Below are positions 52,355 through 61,387 of a stretch of 64,000 nt of DNA, piece by piece. Positions within the stretch are counted from its first letter, which is position 1; each line of letters starts with the position of its first letter. The notes beneath the pieces are model-generated. The model did no database searches. It was not told the origin of the DNA and saw only the letters and a program-made list of their open reading frames with translations. The position numbers and the translations under genes are program-made. The stretch comes from CAYQOX01 sp964419335 (GTDB lineage: Bacteria; Hinthialibacterota; Hinthialibacteria; Hinthialibacterales; Hinthialibacteraceae): NCBI GenBank assembly GCA_964419335.1, contig CAYQOX010000027.1, positions 1-64,000 on the forward strand, in the 5' to 3' direction.

Positions 52355-53734
52355 TCATTCAGGATCAAGCACAAAATCCACCTTGAGACTCTTCTTGCGC
52401 TGCATAAATCCGGTATCCACAATGTGTTTATCCTCTTGATACTCTGGCGCGCTGGCCTTGAGCAAATGCTCTTCGCTGTGAATCATGAATTCATAGTAAC
52501 CATTTTCATCCGTCCGGGCTTCTGCATAAGGCGGCTGATTTAAGTAATACGCAACCACTTTGGCATTCGTAACGGGTTTTAATGTCTCCGCATCACGCAC
52601 CACCCCCTTGCACTGTACTTGCGGTTGCTTTCCCTCGACTTTTCGTTCTCCGCCATTCCCCACTTTCAGGGTTACTGGACTAAATTCGGCCCCAATCTTG
52701 ATCCGTCCCGCTCCTTCACCAAGTTTCCCTTGCACCTTTTGCTTCAACATCTCTTTTTCATGATTCAAAGAAGCGGGTGCATGAATTTGCCCCATATTCG
52801 ATTCTGCATCGACGATTCCATTGAAACCTTTGGGCAGGTGAATTCGAGTCGCACCAAAAGAAAAATTCCCAACCAACGTCACATCCTCGTTCAATCCCTG
52901 GATAGAACTTTGACTGAATTTCACCTCCAATTTCAAATCCCCATCATAATCCTCAATCGTCAAACCGCCGTACTCCACATAATAATCTCCATCTCCCGTG
53001 TGATGATCAATATCGAGAGAACCAAACTTATTTTGGATCTTCGCATTTCCCCGCACGTTTTTTAATTGCACTGAACCAAATTCATTTTTACAAATTATAT
53101 CCGTATCAATATCGTTCAAGAGAATATCCCCAAAGTTATTATCAATATCTAAAGCCGAGAGATTTTCCGGGATTCGCAGTTTAATCTTATACACGCGCAC
53201 GTCTCCCATTTCATGCTCCTTGTTAGTCACCCGCGGGACGCCGATCCGATACACCTCTTTCGTATCCTCGAAATCCACTTTCATCGTCTCTAAGATTTCT
53301 TTGGCTCTGTCTTCATTCCCCGCTCCCGCGATCATTTCAATCGAAGCATGAATTTCATCGGTCACCTTCCCCGGAACCACAGCAATTTCAGAATAGGTCC
53401 CGTATAATTGCAGCGGCTTCTCCCCTTCAACCTTCCATGTTTGTTCCACCACCTGCGATTCCTTCACCCCCGTAAATTCATTAAAAAATCGATCAAAAAA
53501 TGGAATCGGGGGCATCTCGAAATCTAACGCCAGTTGAGACGGCTGCATATGAAAAGCATCAAAATTCTCTTCCATTTTCTCCATTTGCTTCTCGAGCAAT
53601 TGCCGTTGTTTTTCAAATTGTTTCTCACTTTGCTCTAACAAATGATTAATATCCTGAGCCCTGCCTTCACCCGCCATCGCCAAACTGAAACAAAAGAACC
53701 CTGCGATCATTTTCATAATCTTTGAACGTAACAT
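52355..53734 (-). CDS. Secreted coiled-coil / DUF4097-like beta-helix protein with a carboxypeptidase-regulatory-like end
   Basis: 459-aa exported protein (signal peptide about 1-25). Residues 28-62 form a strongly charged coiled coil ('EQSEKQFEKQRQLLEKQMEK'). A middle region (about 180-330) has the short repeating beta turns of DUF4097-type sheets, with 'NNFGDILLNDI', 'NEFGSVQLKNV' and 'NKFGSLDIDHH' evenly spaced. The last 90 residues are a carboxypeptidase-regulatory-like beta sandwich ('CKGVVRDAETLKPVTNAKVVAYY'). It is the last gene of a sigma/anti-sigma unit and so may be the surface component whose state is sensed. No enzymatic motif. Confidence 0.75.
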   Translation of the reverse strand: MLRSKIMKMIAGFFCFSLAMAGEGRAQDINHLLEQSEKQFEKQRQLLEKQMEKMEENFDAFHMQPSQLALDFEMPPIPFFDRFFNEFTGVKESQVVEQTWKVEGEKPLQLYGTYSEIAVVPGKVTDEIHASIEMIAGAGNEDRAKEILETMKVDFEDTKEVYRIGVPRVTNKEHEMGDVRVYKIKLRIPENLSALDIDNNFGDILLNDIDTDIICKNEFGSVQLKNVRGNAKIQNKFGSLDIDHHTGDGDYYVEYGGLTIEDYDGDLKLEVKFSQSSIQGLNEDVTLVGNFSFGATRIHLPKGFNGIVDAESNMGQIHAPASLNHEKEMLKQKVQGKLGEGAGRIKIGAEFSPVTLKVGNGGERKVEGKQPQVQCKGVVRDAETLKPVTNAKVVAYYLNQPPYAEARTDENGYYEFMIHSEEHLLKASAPEYQEDKHIVDTGFMQRKKSLKVDFVLDPE

Positions 53735-53776
53735 GTTCACGACTCCTTCCACTTTTTTATCTCTCTATTCCCTGAC

Positions 53777-54472
53777 TCAAAATGATTCGCCATCCCCATT
53801 TACCCTCTCTCCTCGATCCATAGAGGGCTGTTCCCCTTCTTTTAACGCCTGACACAAAGATTCCAGAGTTTCCACATTCTGATAAATCGCGCGGCAAAAC
53901 CCCCGTTGAGTCACTGGATCGCCTTGAGTTTCCCGATAATACTTTTGGATCATTTCCGAGGTATAGCGAACCTGCTCAATGGGATAACGCCACACCTCGG
54001 GCGCAGAGACGAGGGATTGATCCGCCTTCTCTTCCAAAATGCTTTCCAACTGATCCAGCAATTCATTTTGGGCAGTCACCAGCGCGCTAAACGTCCTATC
54101 AGGATCAACCGCCTCTGAACTTAACCGTACGTGTTGGCCGATCCATAATCCGCTGAGAAACACCACAAACAACACCATCGCTCCCGCGGCCAAGGCCCGC
54201 AAACGAAACATCCACCGTACGGCCTCTTTCTTCGCCCCCGCTTTCTCCTCCACAATCCGGCCGGGAAGCCCATCCGGCATCACCGGCCGGGGGAGATTCT
54301 GCAAAAAAACGTACTGGTTTTGTATCTCTTCGACTTGCGTACGACAGGCATCACACTCCACCACATGAGCCACGATGGCTGCTTGCTCTTCGGTAGTCAA
54401 TGCATCCTCGCGTCCCTCTAGGGCCTCAACATAGAGAAACAATTTTTCTGGATCACAACGGTTGATCTTCAT
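53777..54472 (-). CDS. Zinc-finger anti-sigma factor (membrane)
   Basis: 231-aa single-pass membrane protein. The cytoplasmic N-terminus has a zinc-binding anti-sigma motif, H36-x3-C40-x2-C43 ('AHVVECDACR'). A transmembrane helix follows at about 91-112, and then a helical periplasmic domain of about 115 residues with no recognised fold. It lies between the ECF sigma gene (13-nt gap) and the DUF4097-like gene (42-nt gap) on the same strand. It should hold the sigma factor inactive until a periplasmic signal arrives. No site-1 protease gene is seen next to it. Confidence 0.85.
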   Translation of the reverse strand: MKINRCDPEKLFLYVEALEGREDALTTEEQAAIVAHVVECDACRTQVEEIQNQYVFLQNLPRPVMPDGLPGRIVEEKAGAKKEAVRWMFRLRALAAGAMVLFVVFLSGLWIGQHVRLSSEAVDPDRTFSALVTAQNELLDQLESILEEKADQSLVSAPEVWRYPIEQVRYTSEMIQKYYRETQGDPVTQRGFCRAIYQNVETLESLCQALKEGEQPSMDRGERVNGDGESF

Positions 54473-54485
54473 GATTCCATCTCTC

Positions 54486-55073
54486 TCAAAAACCCATCCG
54501 TTTCAACTTCTCTCGTAGTTCACGTTCCGCTCGAAACGCCAGGTTTTTTACCGTACCTTCCGGTTTGTTCATCACCTTAGAAATTTCTTTATATTTCATC
54601 CCCTCGAAGAAGCGCAATATCAACACACTCCTTTTCTCTAAATCCAAACGCTGCAGCAAGCGCTCCACCGCTCGCTCCCGCTCTCTCGCATCGAGCCTCT
54701 CACCGATGGGCTCTTCCTCATCGGCCAGCCACTCCTCCGGCTTCAACCCCAAAGGTGAAACAAATCGCCGTACTTTCCGCCACCGCAACAGCGAAATCGC
54801 CTTCCGCCGCGCAATGGTAAAGAGGAAGGGACGAAGCGAAACATCCGTCTTTAAACTCGCCCGATGTTTATACACCTGCCAAAAGGTTTCCTGAGCCAAA
54901 TCTTCTGCATCCTCGCCATTCCCCACCATCCGTTTCAAAAAAGCATACAACGAAGGCGAATGATGCGCGACAATCAAAGCAAACGCCCGCTCGCTCCCTT
55001 CTTTGACTTGTTTGATCCACTCTTGCTCTTCCATCGCAGCATACGTTAAAGGTTGTTTGCTTGTCATTTCCAC
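54486..55073 (-). CDS. ECF RNA polymerase sigma factor
   Basis: 195-aa sigma-70 family protein with only regions 2 and 4. Region 2 contains 'GNGEDAEDLAQETFWQVYKH' and 'PFLFTIARRKAISLLR'. Region 4 has 'RSVLILRFFEGMKYKEISKVMNKPEGTVKNLAFRAERELREKL', split here by its helix-turn-helix. It is followed by its likely anti-sigma gene. A GAAACTT...TTCTAA element at 55096-55126 upstream resembles ECF-type promoters and would allow autoregulation. Its targets outside the operon cannot be read here. Confidence 0.93.
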   Translation of the reverse strand: MEMTSKQPLTYAAMEEQEWIKQVKEGSERAFALIVAHHSPSLYAFLKRMVGNGEDAEDLAQETFWQVYKHRASLKTDVSLRPFLFTIARRKAISLLRWRKVRRFVSPLGLKPEEWLADEEEPIGERLDARERERAVERLLQRLDLEKRSVLILRFFEGMKYKEISKVMNKPEGTVKNLAFRAERELREKLKRMGF

Positions 55074-55095
55074 ATTCCGTCAACCCGATTCACTC

Positions 55096-55126
55096 TTAGA
55101 ATTCGCTTCCTATCGAAAAAAGTTTC
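55096..55126 (-). promoter_or_regulatory. Possible ECF-type autoregulatory promoter
   Basis: On the minus strand GAAACTT (plus 55120-55126) is followed after 18 nt by TTCTAA (plus 55096-55101), 22 nt before the sigma factor start. This resembles the RpoE-type GGAACTT / TCTAA pattern, though the spacer is 1-2 nt long and the match is partial. Confidence 0.35.
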
Positions 55127-55254
55127 ATTTTCTTTTTGAAATTGACGAAACTACGGAAAATATGAAAATATCTCTAATTTCCCTATATAAATGATAAACT
55201 TTTCATTCTGTGATATCATTACAATACATCCTTTGTTTCATGGGAGCCTTATCC

Positions 55255-57870
55255 TTGCGAGTCACGAACCTCTTTAACCTACTACCTATCGTTTTGCTCT
55301 CCTTCTCTGCGTGGAGCGCAGATCAAGACATCGTGATCAACGAGATCATGTATCACCCCCACGTGGATTGTTCCTATACCGAATTCATTGAGTTGACGAA
55401 CAAAGGAGATCAACCGGTTGACCTAGGCGGCTGGTTTGTTTCAGACGGAGTCTTGCTTACCCTTCCTGATGAAGTAATCCTCGAACCGGGTGACTATTGT
55501 CTATTCGTCCGCGATCCTGAGGCCTTTCGCCAAGAATACCCGGATGTCGAAGCCCCTATCATCGGTCCCTATGAACGCAAACTCTCCAACAGCGGCGAAC
55601 GGCTGGCCATTATGAACCGCGAGCGAGAAATCATCGACGAATTCACCTGGGACGATGCCTATCCCTGGCCTGTGGCTGCCGATGGCATGGGAGCCTCACT
55701 CGAATTAATCCATCCCAGCCTCGACAACTCCCAACCGGGCTATTGGCGTCCCGCCGAAGGAGTCCGCTATGTAGACGAGACTCCCTACATCCGCTTTGAC
55801 CGTCTAGATACTCACGCTACTCCAGGCCAGCGCAATTCCGTATACAGCGAAGAAATCCCTCCCAACCTACAAGACATCCGCCATGATCCCCATGCCCCTG
55901 AAAGCGGCGAAGAAGTCTTCGTCGCCGCTACCATTGAACACCCTTCGCAACTGGATTCCATCATTCTTCAATACCAAATCGTCCATCCTGGACACTACAT
56001 ACGCCTAACCGACAAAGAATACTCTACCAACTGGACAGATATTTCCATGCACGATTCCGGTGAGTTTCCTGACGCCCATGCAAACGACGGAATCTTCACC
56101 GCCTCCATTCCCGCCCAAGACCACCGCGACTTAGTCCGCTACAAAATTACGGCCCTAAACAAAAACGGGGCTTCCGTTACCGCCCCCCATCCCACCGATC
56201 CCTCCCCCAATTTTGCCTACTTTGTCTACGATGGGGTTCCCCCCTACCGCGTAACCAAACCCGAAGAACGCATCCATACCCAATTGACCGAGGTCCCCGT
56301 CTATCACCTCCTCGCGGATGCTGACGATATCCGTGAGTGCGAAAATGTCCAAACCAACAAAACCACCCGCAACTACTTCCAATGGTATGGAACCTTCTAC
56401 TACAACGGCGAGGTCTACGACCACATCCGCTACCGCCTGCGCGGCGGCGTCTGGCGCTATACCTTCAATAAACGCATGTGGAAAATCCGCCTCAACAAAG
56501 GCGCTTATTTTCGCGGCCACAACAACGATGGCACCCCCTATGATCCTCCCCGCCGTACCCTCAACTTAAACTCCCTCTCCCAAAATATGCAAATTAACGA
56601 TCCCCACCGTGGCGAACTAGGCCTCTTCGAAACCGCAGGCTTTTGGCTTTTTGGTCGGGTGGGCTGCGGAACCTTCGACACCACTTGGGTACATTACCGC
56701 ATTATCGATGATGAAAGCGAAGAAGGAGAAGACCAGTTCTCCGGCGATTTTTACGGCCTTTACCTCAACATCGAACAAGCCGACGACCGCTACATCGAAA
56801 ACCACGATTATCCAGAAAATTCCAGCCTCTATAAAATGCACCGCGGCTGGACCGGCACCGATAAAATTTGGGAAAAAGAAACTAACAACTGCGATCCCCC
56901 CGACGATTCCGACCTCGTCGAATTCTACCAAGGCTATAACCGCCGCGATGGCGATCAATACCTCCAACAACACCTCAACATCGAAAAATATCTCTCCTAC
57001 CGCTGTATTGTCGAAGCCATCCATCATTACGATATCTACGCCGAAAAGAATTATTACTACCTGCGTAATGGCGCCAATAATCTATGGGAAGTCATCCCCT
57101 GGGATCTGGATATCACCTTCGGCTCGGACCATGGCGATGGCAACGAACCCTTCCGCGATAAACTCATCGGCAATCTCGCCGCCAACCCCAACGTCGACAA
57201 AGAATACACCATGGAATTCCGCAACCGCCTGCGCGAAGTGGTTCAACTCCTCTATAACGAAGAAGTCTTCTTCCCTGTCCTCGATCAGTGGAAAGCGTTA
57301 ATCGACGAAATCGCCGCCGCAGACTTAGACCGCTGGGATCTCTACCAACCTCCCGATGCCCCTCCCCACAAAAGCCGCTACAAACCACTTGATGTACGCC
57401 TCCAAGAAATGAAAGACTGGATCAAACAGCGGATTTACGAAGATTACACGGATAACAATAATGGCCCCAAAAATTTCGTTCCCGCTCTGGTTAACATGGC
57501 CGCCGACGACCAGATCCCCCATCCGCCTTCCATCATAACCCCACAATCACAAACAAACTTCACCCCCGCAAACTCTTTGCGCCTCGAAAGCTCTCCCTTT
57601 GAAGACCCCAACCCCGACGATCTCCACATGGCCTCTCGCTGGATCATTACTCGCGAAGATCATTTCGAAATCCAGCCCGACTGGGATAGCCGTCCCACTC
57701 AGCAAGAACGAACCTCCATCTCTGTCCCCCTGCAACAATTTGAACCGGGCTATGCCTATCGCGCACGGGTGAAATACCAAGACCAAACCGGACGCTGGAG
57801 CGAATGGTCTAAACCTGTTTCTTTTGTTCTTCGAAAACCCGTTTCTGTCCAAGAATGGAATATACATTGA
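55255..57870 (+). CDS. Secreted lamin-tail domain / CotH kinase-family protein
   Basis: 871-aa exported protein. TTG 55255 is favoured, since GGGAG lies 8 nt upstream and a signal peptide follows at once; ATG 55240 and GTG 55210 are in the same frame. Residues about 20-170 form a lamin-tail beta sandwich ('DIVINEIMYHP', 'EFIELTNKGDQPVDLGGWFV'). A CotH kinase-like core covers about 340-700, with 'FRGHNNDGTPYDPPRR', 'GLYLNIEQADDRYI', 'LYKMHRGW' and the metal-binding 'WDLDITFGSDHGDGN'. A C-terminal Fn3-like region closes the protein. CotH proteins phosphorylate spore-coat proteins in Bacillus; the secreted lamin-tail version is common in PVC-type bacteria and its target is unknown. Divergent from the ECF unit. 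Confidence 0.87.
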   Translation: MRVTNLFNLLPIVLLSFSAWSADQDIVINEIMYHPHVDCSYTEFIELTNKGDQPVDLGGWFVSDGVLLTLPDEVILEPGDYCLFVRDPEAFRQEYPDVEAPIIGPYERKLSNSGERLAIMNREREIIDEFTWDDAYPWPVAADGMGASLELIHPSLDNSQPGYWRPAEGVRYVDETPYIRFDRLDTHATPGQRNSVYSEEIPPNLQDIRHDPHAPESGEEVFVAATIEHPSQLDSIILQYQIVHPGHYIRLTDKEYSTNWTDISMHDSGEFPDAHANDGIFTASIPAQDHRDLVRYKITALNKNGASVTAPHPTDPSPNFAYFVYDGVPPYRVTKPEERIHTQLTEVPVYHLLADADDIRECENVQTNKTTRNYFQWYGTFYYNGEVYDHIRYRLRGGVWRYTFNKRMWKIRLNKGAYFRGHNNDGTPYDPPRRTLNLNSLSQNMQINDPHRGELGLFETAGFWLFGRVGCGTFDTTWVHYRIIDDESEEGEDQFSGDFYGLYLNIEQADDRYIENHDYPENSSLYKMHRGWTGTDKIWEKETNNCDPPDDSDLVEFYQGYNRRDGDQYLQQHLNIEKYLSYRCIVEAIHHYDIYAEKNYYYLRNGANNLWEVIPWDLDITFGSDHGDGNEPFRDKLIGNLAANPNVDKEYTMEFRNRLREVVQLLYNEEVFFPVLDQWKALIDEIAAADLDRWDLYQPPDAPPHKSRYKPLDVRLQEMKDWIKQRIYEDYTDNNNGPKNFVPALVNMAADDQIPHPPSIITPQSQTNFTPANSLRLESSPFEDPNPDDLHMASRWIITREDHFEIQPDWDSRPTQQERTSISVPLQQFEPGYAYRARVKYQDQTGRWSEWSKPVSFVLRKPVSVQEWNIH

Positions 57871-58259
57871 GATTTTATTTCGTGCTTAAATTATGGTTCT
57901 AATCGAAACTTTCTGATCTTTAACTTGATAAGCGAAAAAAAAGTTGTCATAATTCGGTAGGATGGTATATAGTAGGTTGTGATTTCTTGGTTTCCCTTTT
58001 GGGGTACTTAGTTGATTTTTTCCGATTTTTTAGAGGAGCATCGGAATTCGGCGAGTGCCCCAAAATATCAAACCATAGCGAAGCAATCTGTATTTGCATT
58101 CGGATTGCTCGATTTTGTTTATATATACTGGATTCACTCCTTGCTAAAGAAAGCATGGTTGCTTTTTCGAGGATTGGGATTTTAACCAATTAGGTTGTAT
58201 TCTCCGCCTGGAAGAGAAGAATTGGGCTTATAACCCACTGAATTTTGTTGTTTTATTAA
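57871..58259 (+). other. Gene-free region with nested hairpins
   Basis: Part of a 540-nt gap between the CotH and sugar transferase genes. Short frames of about 65-80 codons occur on both strands here, but they face each other, lack ribosome sites and look random. The region contains the hairpin pair reported separately at 57997-58111 and a weaker TTGG/CCAA loop near 58164-58190. Ends at a sigma-70 promoter at 58260. Confidence 0.5.
57997..58111 (+). ncRNA. Candidate structured RNA (two adjacent stem-loops)
   Basis: TTTTGGGGTACT (57997-58008) pairs with AGTGCCCCAAAA (58054-58065). The only irregular pair is T58005 with G58057, which is a U-G wobble if transcribed from the plus strand but an A/C mismatch from the minus strand, hinting at plus-strand RNA. 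Inside is TTCCGAT/ATCGGAA (58020-58026/58040-58046). A second stem, AGCAATC with GATTGCT (58082-58088/58103-58109), extended past a bulged A, follows 16 nt later and is trailed by a T-rich stretch. No protein frame. Function unknown. Confidence 0.3.
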
Positions 58260-58287
58260 TTGACAAAATTCAACCTTGTGATATACT
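58260..58287 (+). promoter_or_regulatory. Sigma-70 promoter upstream of the sugar transferase
   Basis: TTGACA (58260-58265), 16-nt spacer, TATACT (58282-58287) preceded by TG, an extended -10. A consensus -35 makes this the best promoter in the window. It lies about 125 nt before the ATG at 58414, leaving a long leader. Confidence 0.75.
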
Positions 58288-58413
58288 ACTTTACGTCCTA
58301 TTGTGTGTGGGAAATACGTGCTTTGTCACGCTTCTTTTAATTCGCTGATTTAGAGAATAAACAAGTTTCATTGTTGTACTTAAGTTTTGCGCAGGGAACC
58401 CATTTGTTTTGAA

Positions 58414-59883
58414 ATGAAAGTAAAAACGAATACTAAACAAACATACTTTTCAAACTCCGAACCATTTTATAAAGATATCTATTTTCTTCCTCTCCTCTTT
58501 TTAATTTGTGCCGATTTATGCGTCTTTATCTTTTCTTTCGCCATGGGATACGTGGTGCGCTTCCATACCAACCTTTATTACTTGTTTCCACCTCCTACAC
58601 CACCCTATATCCCAGAATTTGCTCCCTATTTTAAACTCTCCCTCCTCATCGCCGCCTTCGGGCTATTCGTCTTCGAACGCTTCGGACTTTATGAAAAGCG
58701 AGTAGGCTTAGACCGTAACGTCCATATCGCCTCCCTGATCCTCGCCATCTTGGTCACCTACATCTTTATCATGGCGCTCTTGTTTAACTACCGTGGCTAC
58801 ACCTTTTCTCGATTAACCATCGGGCTTGCAATTCCTATGACCTGCTTCGGTGTCATTTTTGCCCATGCCCTTTTGAAAAAAACCCAATTTTTCATGATCC
58901 GCAAAGGGATTATGTTTTTCAAAACCATCCTCATTGGTCCCGAATTGGAATGTCAGCGTATTAATCTTAAATTGCAAGAACACCATGGTTCGAAATTCCA
59001 AGTGTTAGGATATGTTAACACCCATACCGAGGACGGCGCCATGCAACAACAACCTCTCATGCCCTGCTTAGGTAATAAAGAACAATTGGACAATATATTG
59101 CAGAAAGAACCTGTAGACAATGTAATCATCGCCATGCCCGCTAATAATGAACTCGAAATTGTGAATATCATGAAAACATGCCTCAATAATCACGTTACCT
59201 TTCGCGTGATCCCCAACTTGTATGACATCCTTACCCAACGCATCCATGGTAACGAAATCGAAGCCATTCCCACCGTCGCTTTTGGAGAAACACCTCTCTG
59301 CATCAACAATACCGGCTTCTTAGCCAAGCGTTTTATGGATATTATCGTCTCTAGCGTCGCCTTAATCCTCTCTTTCCCCCTTATGCTGTTTATCGCTCTT
59401 TTAATCAAGTTCGACTCCAAAGGCAGCATTTTCTATGTGCAAGAACGTATCGGGAACGATGGCCGGCGCTTCAAAATGCTAAAATTCCGCTCGATGGTCG
59501 ATGAAGCCGAACGAGATACCGGCCCCACCTGGGCAACCTCCAAAGATCCCCGTACCACCTACATTGGACGGTTTTTACGCAAATACAACTTGGATGAACT
59601 CCCCCAATTCCTAAACGTCCTCCGCGGCGATATGAGCCTGGTCGGCCCTCGCCCCGAACGTCCCTATTTTGTCAACAAATTCAAAGAAGAAATTCCCTAC
59701 TACACCCGCCGCCATATGGTCAAAACCGGGATTACGGGTTGGGCACAAGTCAACGGATGGCGTGGTGACACTTCCGTCATGGAACGCACCAAGTATGATT
59801 TATATTATATCAAAAATTGGTCTCTGCTTCTGGATTTGAAAATCATCATCAAAACCTTGATCTCATTCAAAAACGCCTATTAG
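58414..59883 (+). CDS. Undecaprenyl-phosphate sugar-1-phosphate transferase (WbaP/EPS initiating type)
   Basis: 489-aa integral membrane enzyme that loads the first sugar phosphate onto the lipid carrier for exopolysaccharide or O-antigen synthesis. Four N-terminal helices (about 20-160), a Rossmann-like middle domain ('KTILIGPELECQRINLKLQEH'), then one helix and the bacterial sugar-transferase catalytic domain (from about 305) with 'DSKGSIFYVQERIGNDG', 'KFRSMV', 'LRKYNLDELPQFLNVLRGDMSLVGPRPERP' as consecutive boxes, and 'KTGITGWAQVNGWRG'. An in-frame TTG at 58387 is possible; neither start has a strong ribosome site. No other EPS genes are nearby. Confidence 0.92.
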   Translation: MKVKTNTKQTYFSNSEPFYKDIYFLPLLFLICADLCVFIFSFAMGYVVRFHTNLYYLFPPPTPPYIPEFAPYFKLSLLIAAFGLFVFERFGLYEKRVGLDRNVHIASLILAILVTYIFIMALLFNYRGYTFSRLTIGLAIPMTCFGVIFAHALLKKTQFFMIRKGIMFFKTILIGPELECQRINLKLQEHHGSKFQVLGYVNTHTEDGAMQQQPLMPCLGNKEQLDNILQKEPVDNVIIAMPANNELEIVNIMKTCLNNHVTFRVIPNLYDILTQRIHGNEIEAIPTVAFGETPLCINNTGFLAKRFMDIIVSSVALILSFPLMLFIALLIKFDSKGSIFYVQERIGNDGRRFKMLKFRSMVDEAERDTGPTWATSKDPRTTYIGRFLRKYNLDELPQFLNVLRGDMSLVGPRPERPYFVNKFKEEIPYYTRRHMVKTGITGWAQVNGWRGDTSVMERTKYDLYYIKNWSLLLDLKIIIKTLISFKNAY

Positions 59884-59913
59884 AATGATAATACGCTTTT
59901 ATCCCATGATTTT

Positions 59914-60396
59914 ATGAGAATTCGTCTCTTTTGTTCTATCCTTTTCCCTTTATGTCTTGTGGCATGCTCCGAAAATCGGGATACTCTCCTAGCAAAAGCC
60001 ACAACCCATCTCCAAAACCAAAGGATTGACGAAGCCCAAAATATCTATCATCGTTTATATCAACAGGATCCCTGGAACCCAGAGATTATCCATGGACTTA
60101 TGTCCACCACCCGCATCAAGAACGCAACCCAGGACTATCTCCATTGGTGCCACAAAATGATCCAATTGCGACCCTGGAACCGAGAGGCCAACATCACCGT
60201 CGCCCAGGATCTCGCCAAACAAGGCAAAAAAAAAGACGCAGCTCTACGACTGCTTCTCGCTTATGAAGAATCTTTTTTCAAGAACGATAAAAAAGAAGTC
60301 GAGCGTTTACTTCTACAAATATCAAGTTCAGAAACACAGGATGATACAATAAATGCCCCTCACCACCACCCGACTCACACCCCAAGCAGCCCTTGA
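59914..60396 (+). CDS. Small TPR-like lipoprotein
   Basis: 160-aa predicted lipoprotein with a signal peptide and lipobox 'LVAC' (Cys18). Residues about 22-130 form paired helices of TPR type ('AKATTHLQNQRIDEAQNIYH', 'LYQQDPWNPEIIHGL', 'MIQLRPWNREANITVAQDLAKQGKKKDAA'), suggesting a protein-docking role on the periplasmic face of a membrane. The His/Pro/Thr-rich tail arises because the last 44 nt overlap mqnC in another frame. Lies between the sugar transferase and mqnC on the same strand; function unknown. Confidence 0.75.
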   Translation: MRIRLFCSILFPLCLVACSENRDTLLAKATTHLQNQRIDEAQNIYHRLYQQDPWNPEIIHGLMSTTRIKNATQDYLHWCHKMIQLRPWNREANITVAQDLAKQGKKKDAALRLLLAYEESFFKNDKKEVERLLLQISSSETQDDTINAPHHHPTHTPSSP

Positions 60397-61387
60397 ATTA
60401 TTCCAAGAAGACCTGATGTCTCTTGGCGAACGCGCCCACCAAATGCGCTTGCAAACCACCGATCCCCTCTCCGTCACCTATGTCGTTGATCGCAATATAA
60501 ATTATTCCAACATCTGCTCCGCCCATTGCGATTTCTGCGCTTTTTACCGCAACCTCAAAGATACAGAAGGCTATGTCCTCCCCAATGAGGAAATCTACCG
60601 TAAAATTGACGAACTCATCCAAACGGGAGGCACCCAAGTTCTACTTCAAGGCGGCCTGCACCCTAAATTACCCCTCTCCTACTACTGCGAACTTTTACAA
60701 GGCATTAAGCAGCGTTTTGAGATCGATCTGCATGCCTTCTCCGCACCCGAAATCTTTCACTTTACCAAAGTAACAAAAATGCCCATCGCCCACCTCCTGA
60801 GCCAATTGCAAGAAGCGGGGCTAGACACCATCCCCGGCGGCGGAGCCGAAATTCTCAGCGATCGAGTTCGCAAAAAAATCACCCGGGGCAAATGCCTCAC
60901 TCACGAATGGCTCGCCGTCCACGATGAAGCCCATCGACTCGGCATGCGCACCACCGCCACCATGATGTTCGGCCATATCGAAACCTTAGACGAACGTATC
61001 GAACACCTCGAACACATTCGCTCCCTCCAAGACCGCACCGGCGGCTTTACCGCCTTCATCCCCTGGACCTTCCAAGGCCATAACACCCAAATGGAAGAAG
61101 TCCCTGAAGTGGGCTCCGTGGAATATCTAAAAACCCTGGCCATCTCACGCCTTTACTTGGACAACGTCCCCAACCTGCAAGCCTCCTTCATCACCCAAGG
61201 CAAACACGTGGGACAAATGTCCCTCTTCTTTGGCGCCAACGATATGGGAGGAACCATGATGGAAGAAAACGTCGTTGCCGCGACCGGCTCCCATCATTGC
61301 AGCAACGAAAATGAAGTACGCAAAATCATCGAAGATGCTGGCTTTTCTCCTCGTAAACGCAACACTCTTTATCAATATTTGAATTAA
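60353..61387 (+). CDS. mqnC: Cyclic dehypoxanthine futalosine synthase
   Basis: 344-aa radical SAM enzyme of the futalosine pathway to menaquinone. Cluster cysteines C55, C59 and C62 ('NICSAHCDFCAFYR'), then 'VLLQGGLHPKLPLSYY', 'DTIPGGGAEILSDRVRKKI', 'TTATMMFGHIETLDERIEHL' and 'RTGGFTAFIPWTFQGHNT' are MqnC-like. The related MqnE (aminofutalosine synthase) has a different N-terminal sequence. Its start lies 44 nt inside the lipoprotein gene. No other mqn gene occurs here, so the pathway is scattered. Implies menaquinone-based respiration without the classical Men route. Confidence 0.92.
   Translation: MPLTTTRLTPQAALELFQEDLMSLGERAHQMRLQTTDPLSVTYVVDRNINYSNICSAHCDFCAFYRNLKDTEGYVLPNEEIYRKIDELIQTGGTQVLLQGGLHPKLPLSYYCELLQGIKQRFEIDLHAFSAPEIFHFTKVTKMPIAHLLSQLQEAGLDTIPGGGAEILSDRVRKKITRGKCLTHEWLAVHDEAHRLGMRTTATMMFGHIETLDERIEHLEHIRSLQDRTGGFTAFIPWTFQGHNTQMEEVPEVGSVEYLKTLAISRLYLDNVPNLQASFITQGKHVGQMSLFFGANDMGGTMMEENVVAATGSHHCSNENEVRKIIEDAGFSPRKRNTLYQYLN

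Noticed and set aside
56651..57301. 216-codon frame overlapping the CotH gene
   Set aside because: Low-complexity Thr/Ile/Ser sequence produced by the codon bias of the real gene in another frame.
57947..58193. Facing 68- to 80-codon frames on both strands
   Set aside because: No ribosome sites and no family resemblance; they cover the hairpin region, which better explains the sequence.
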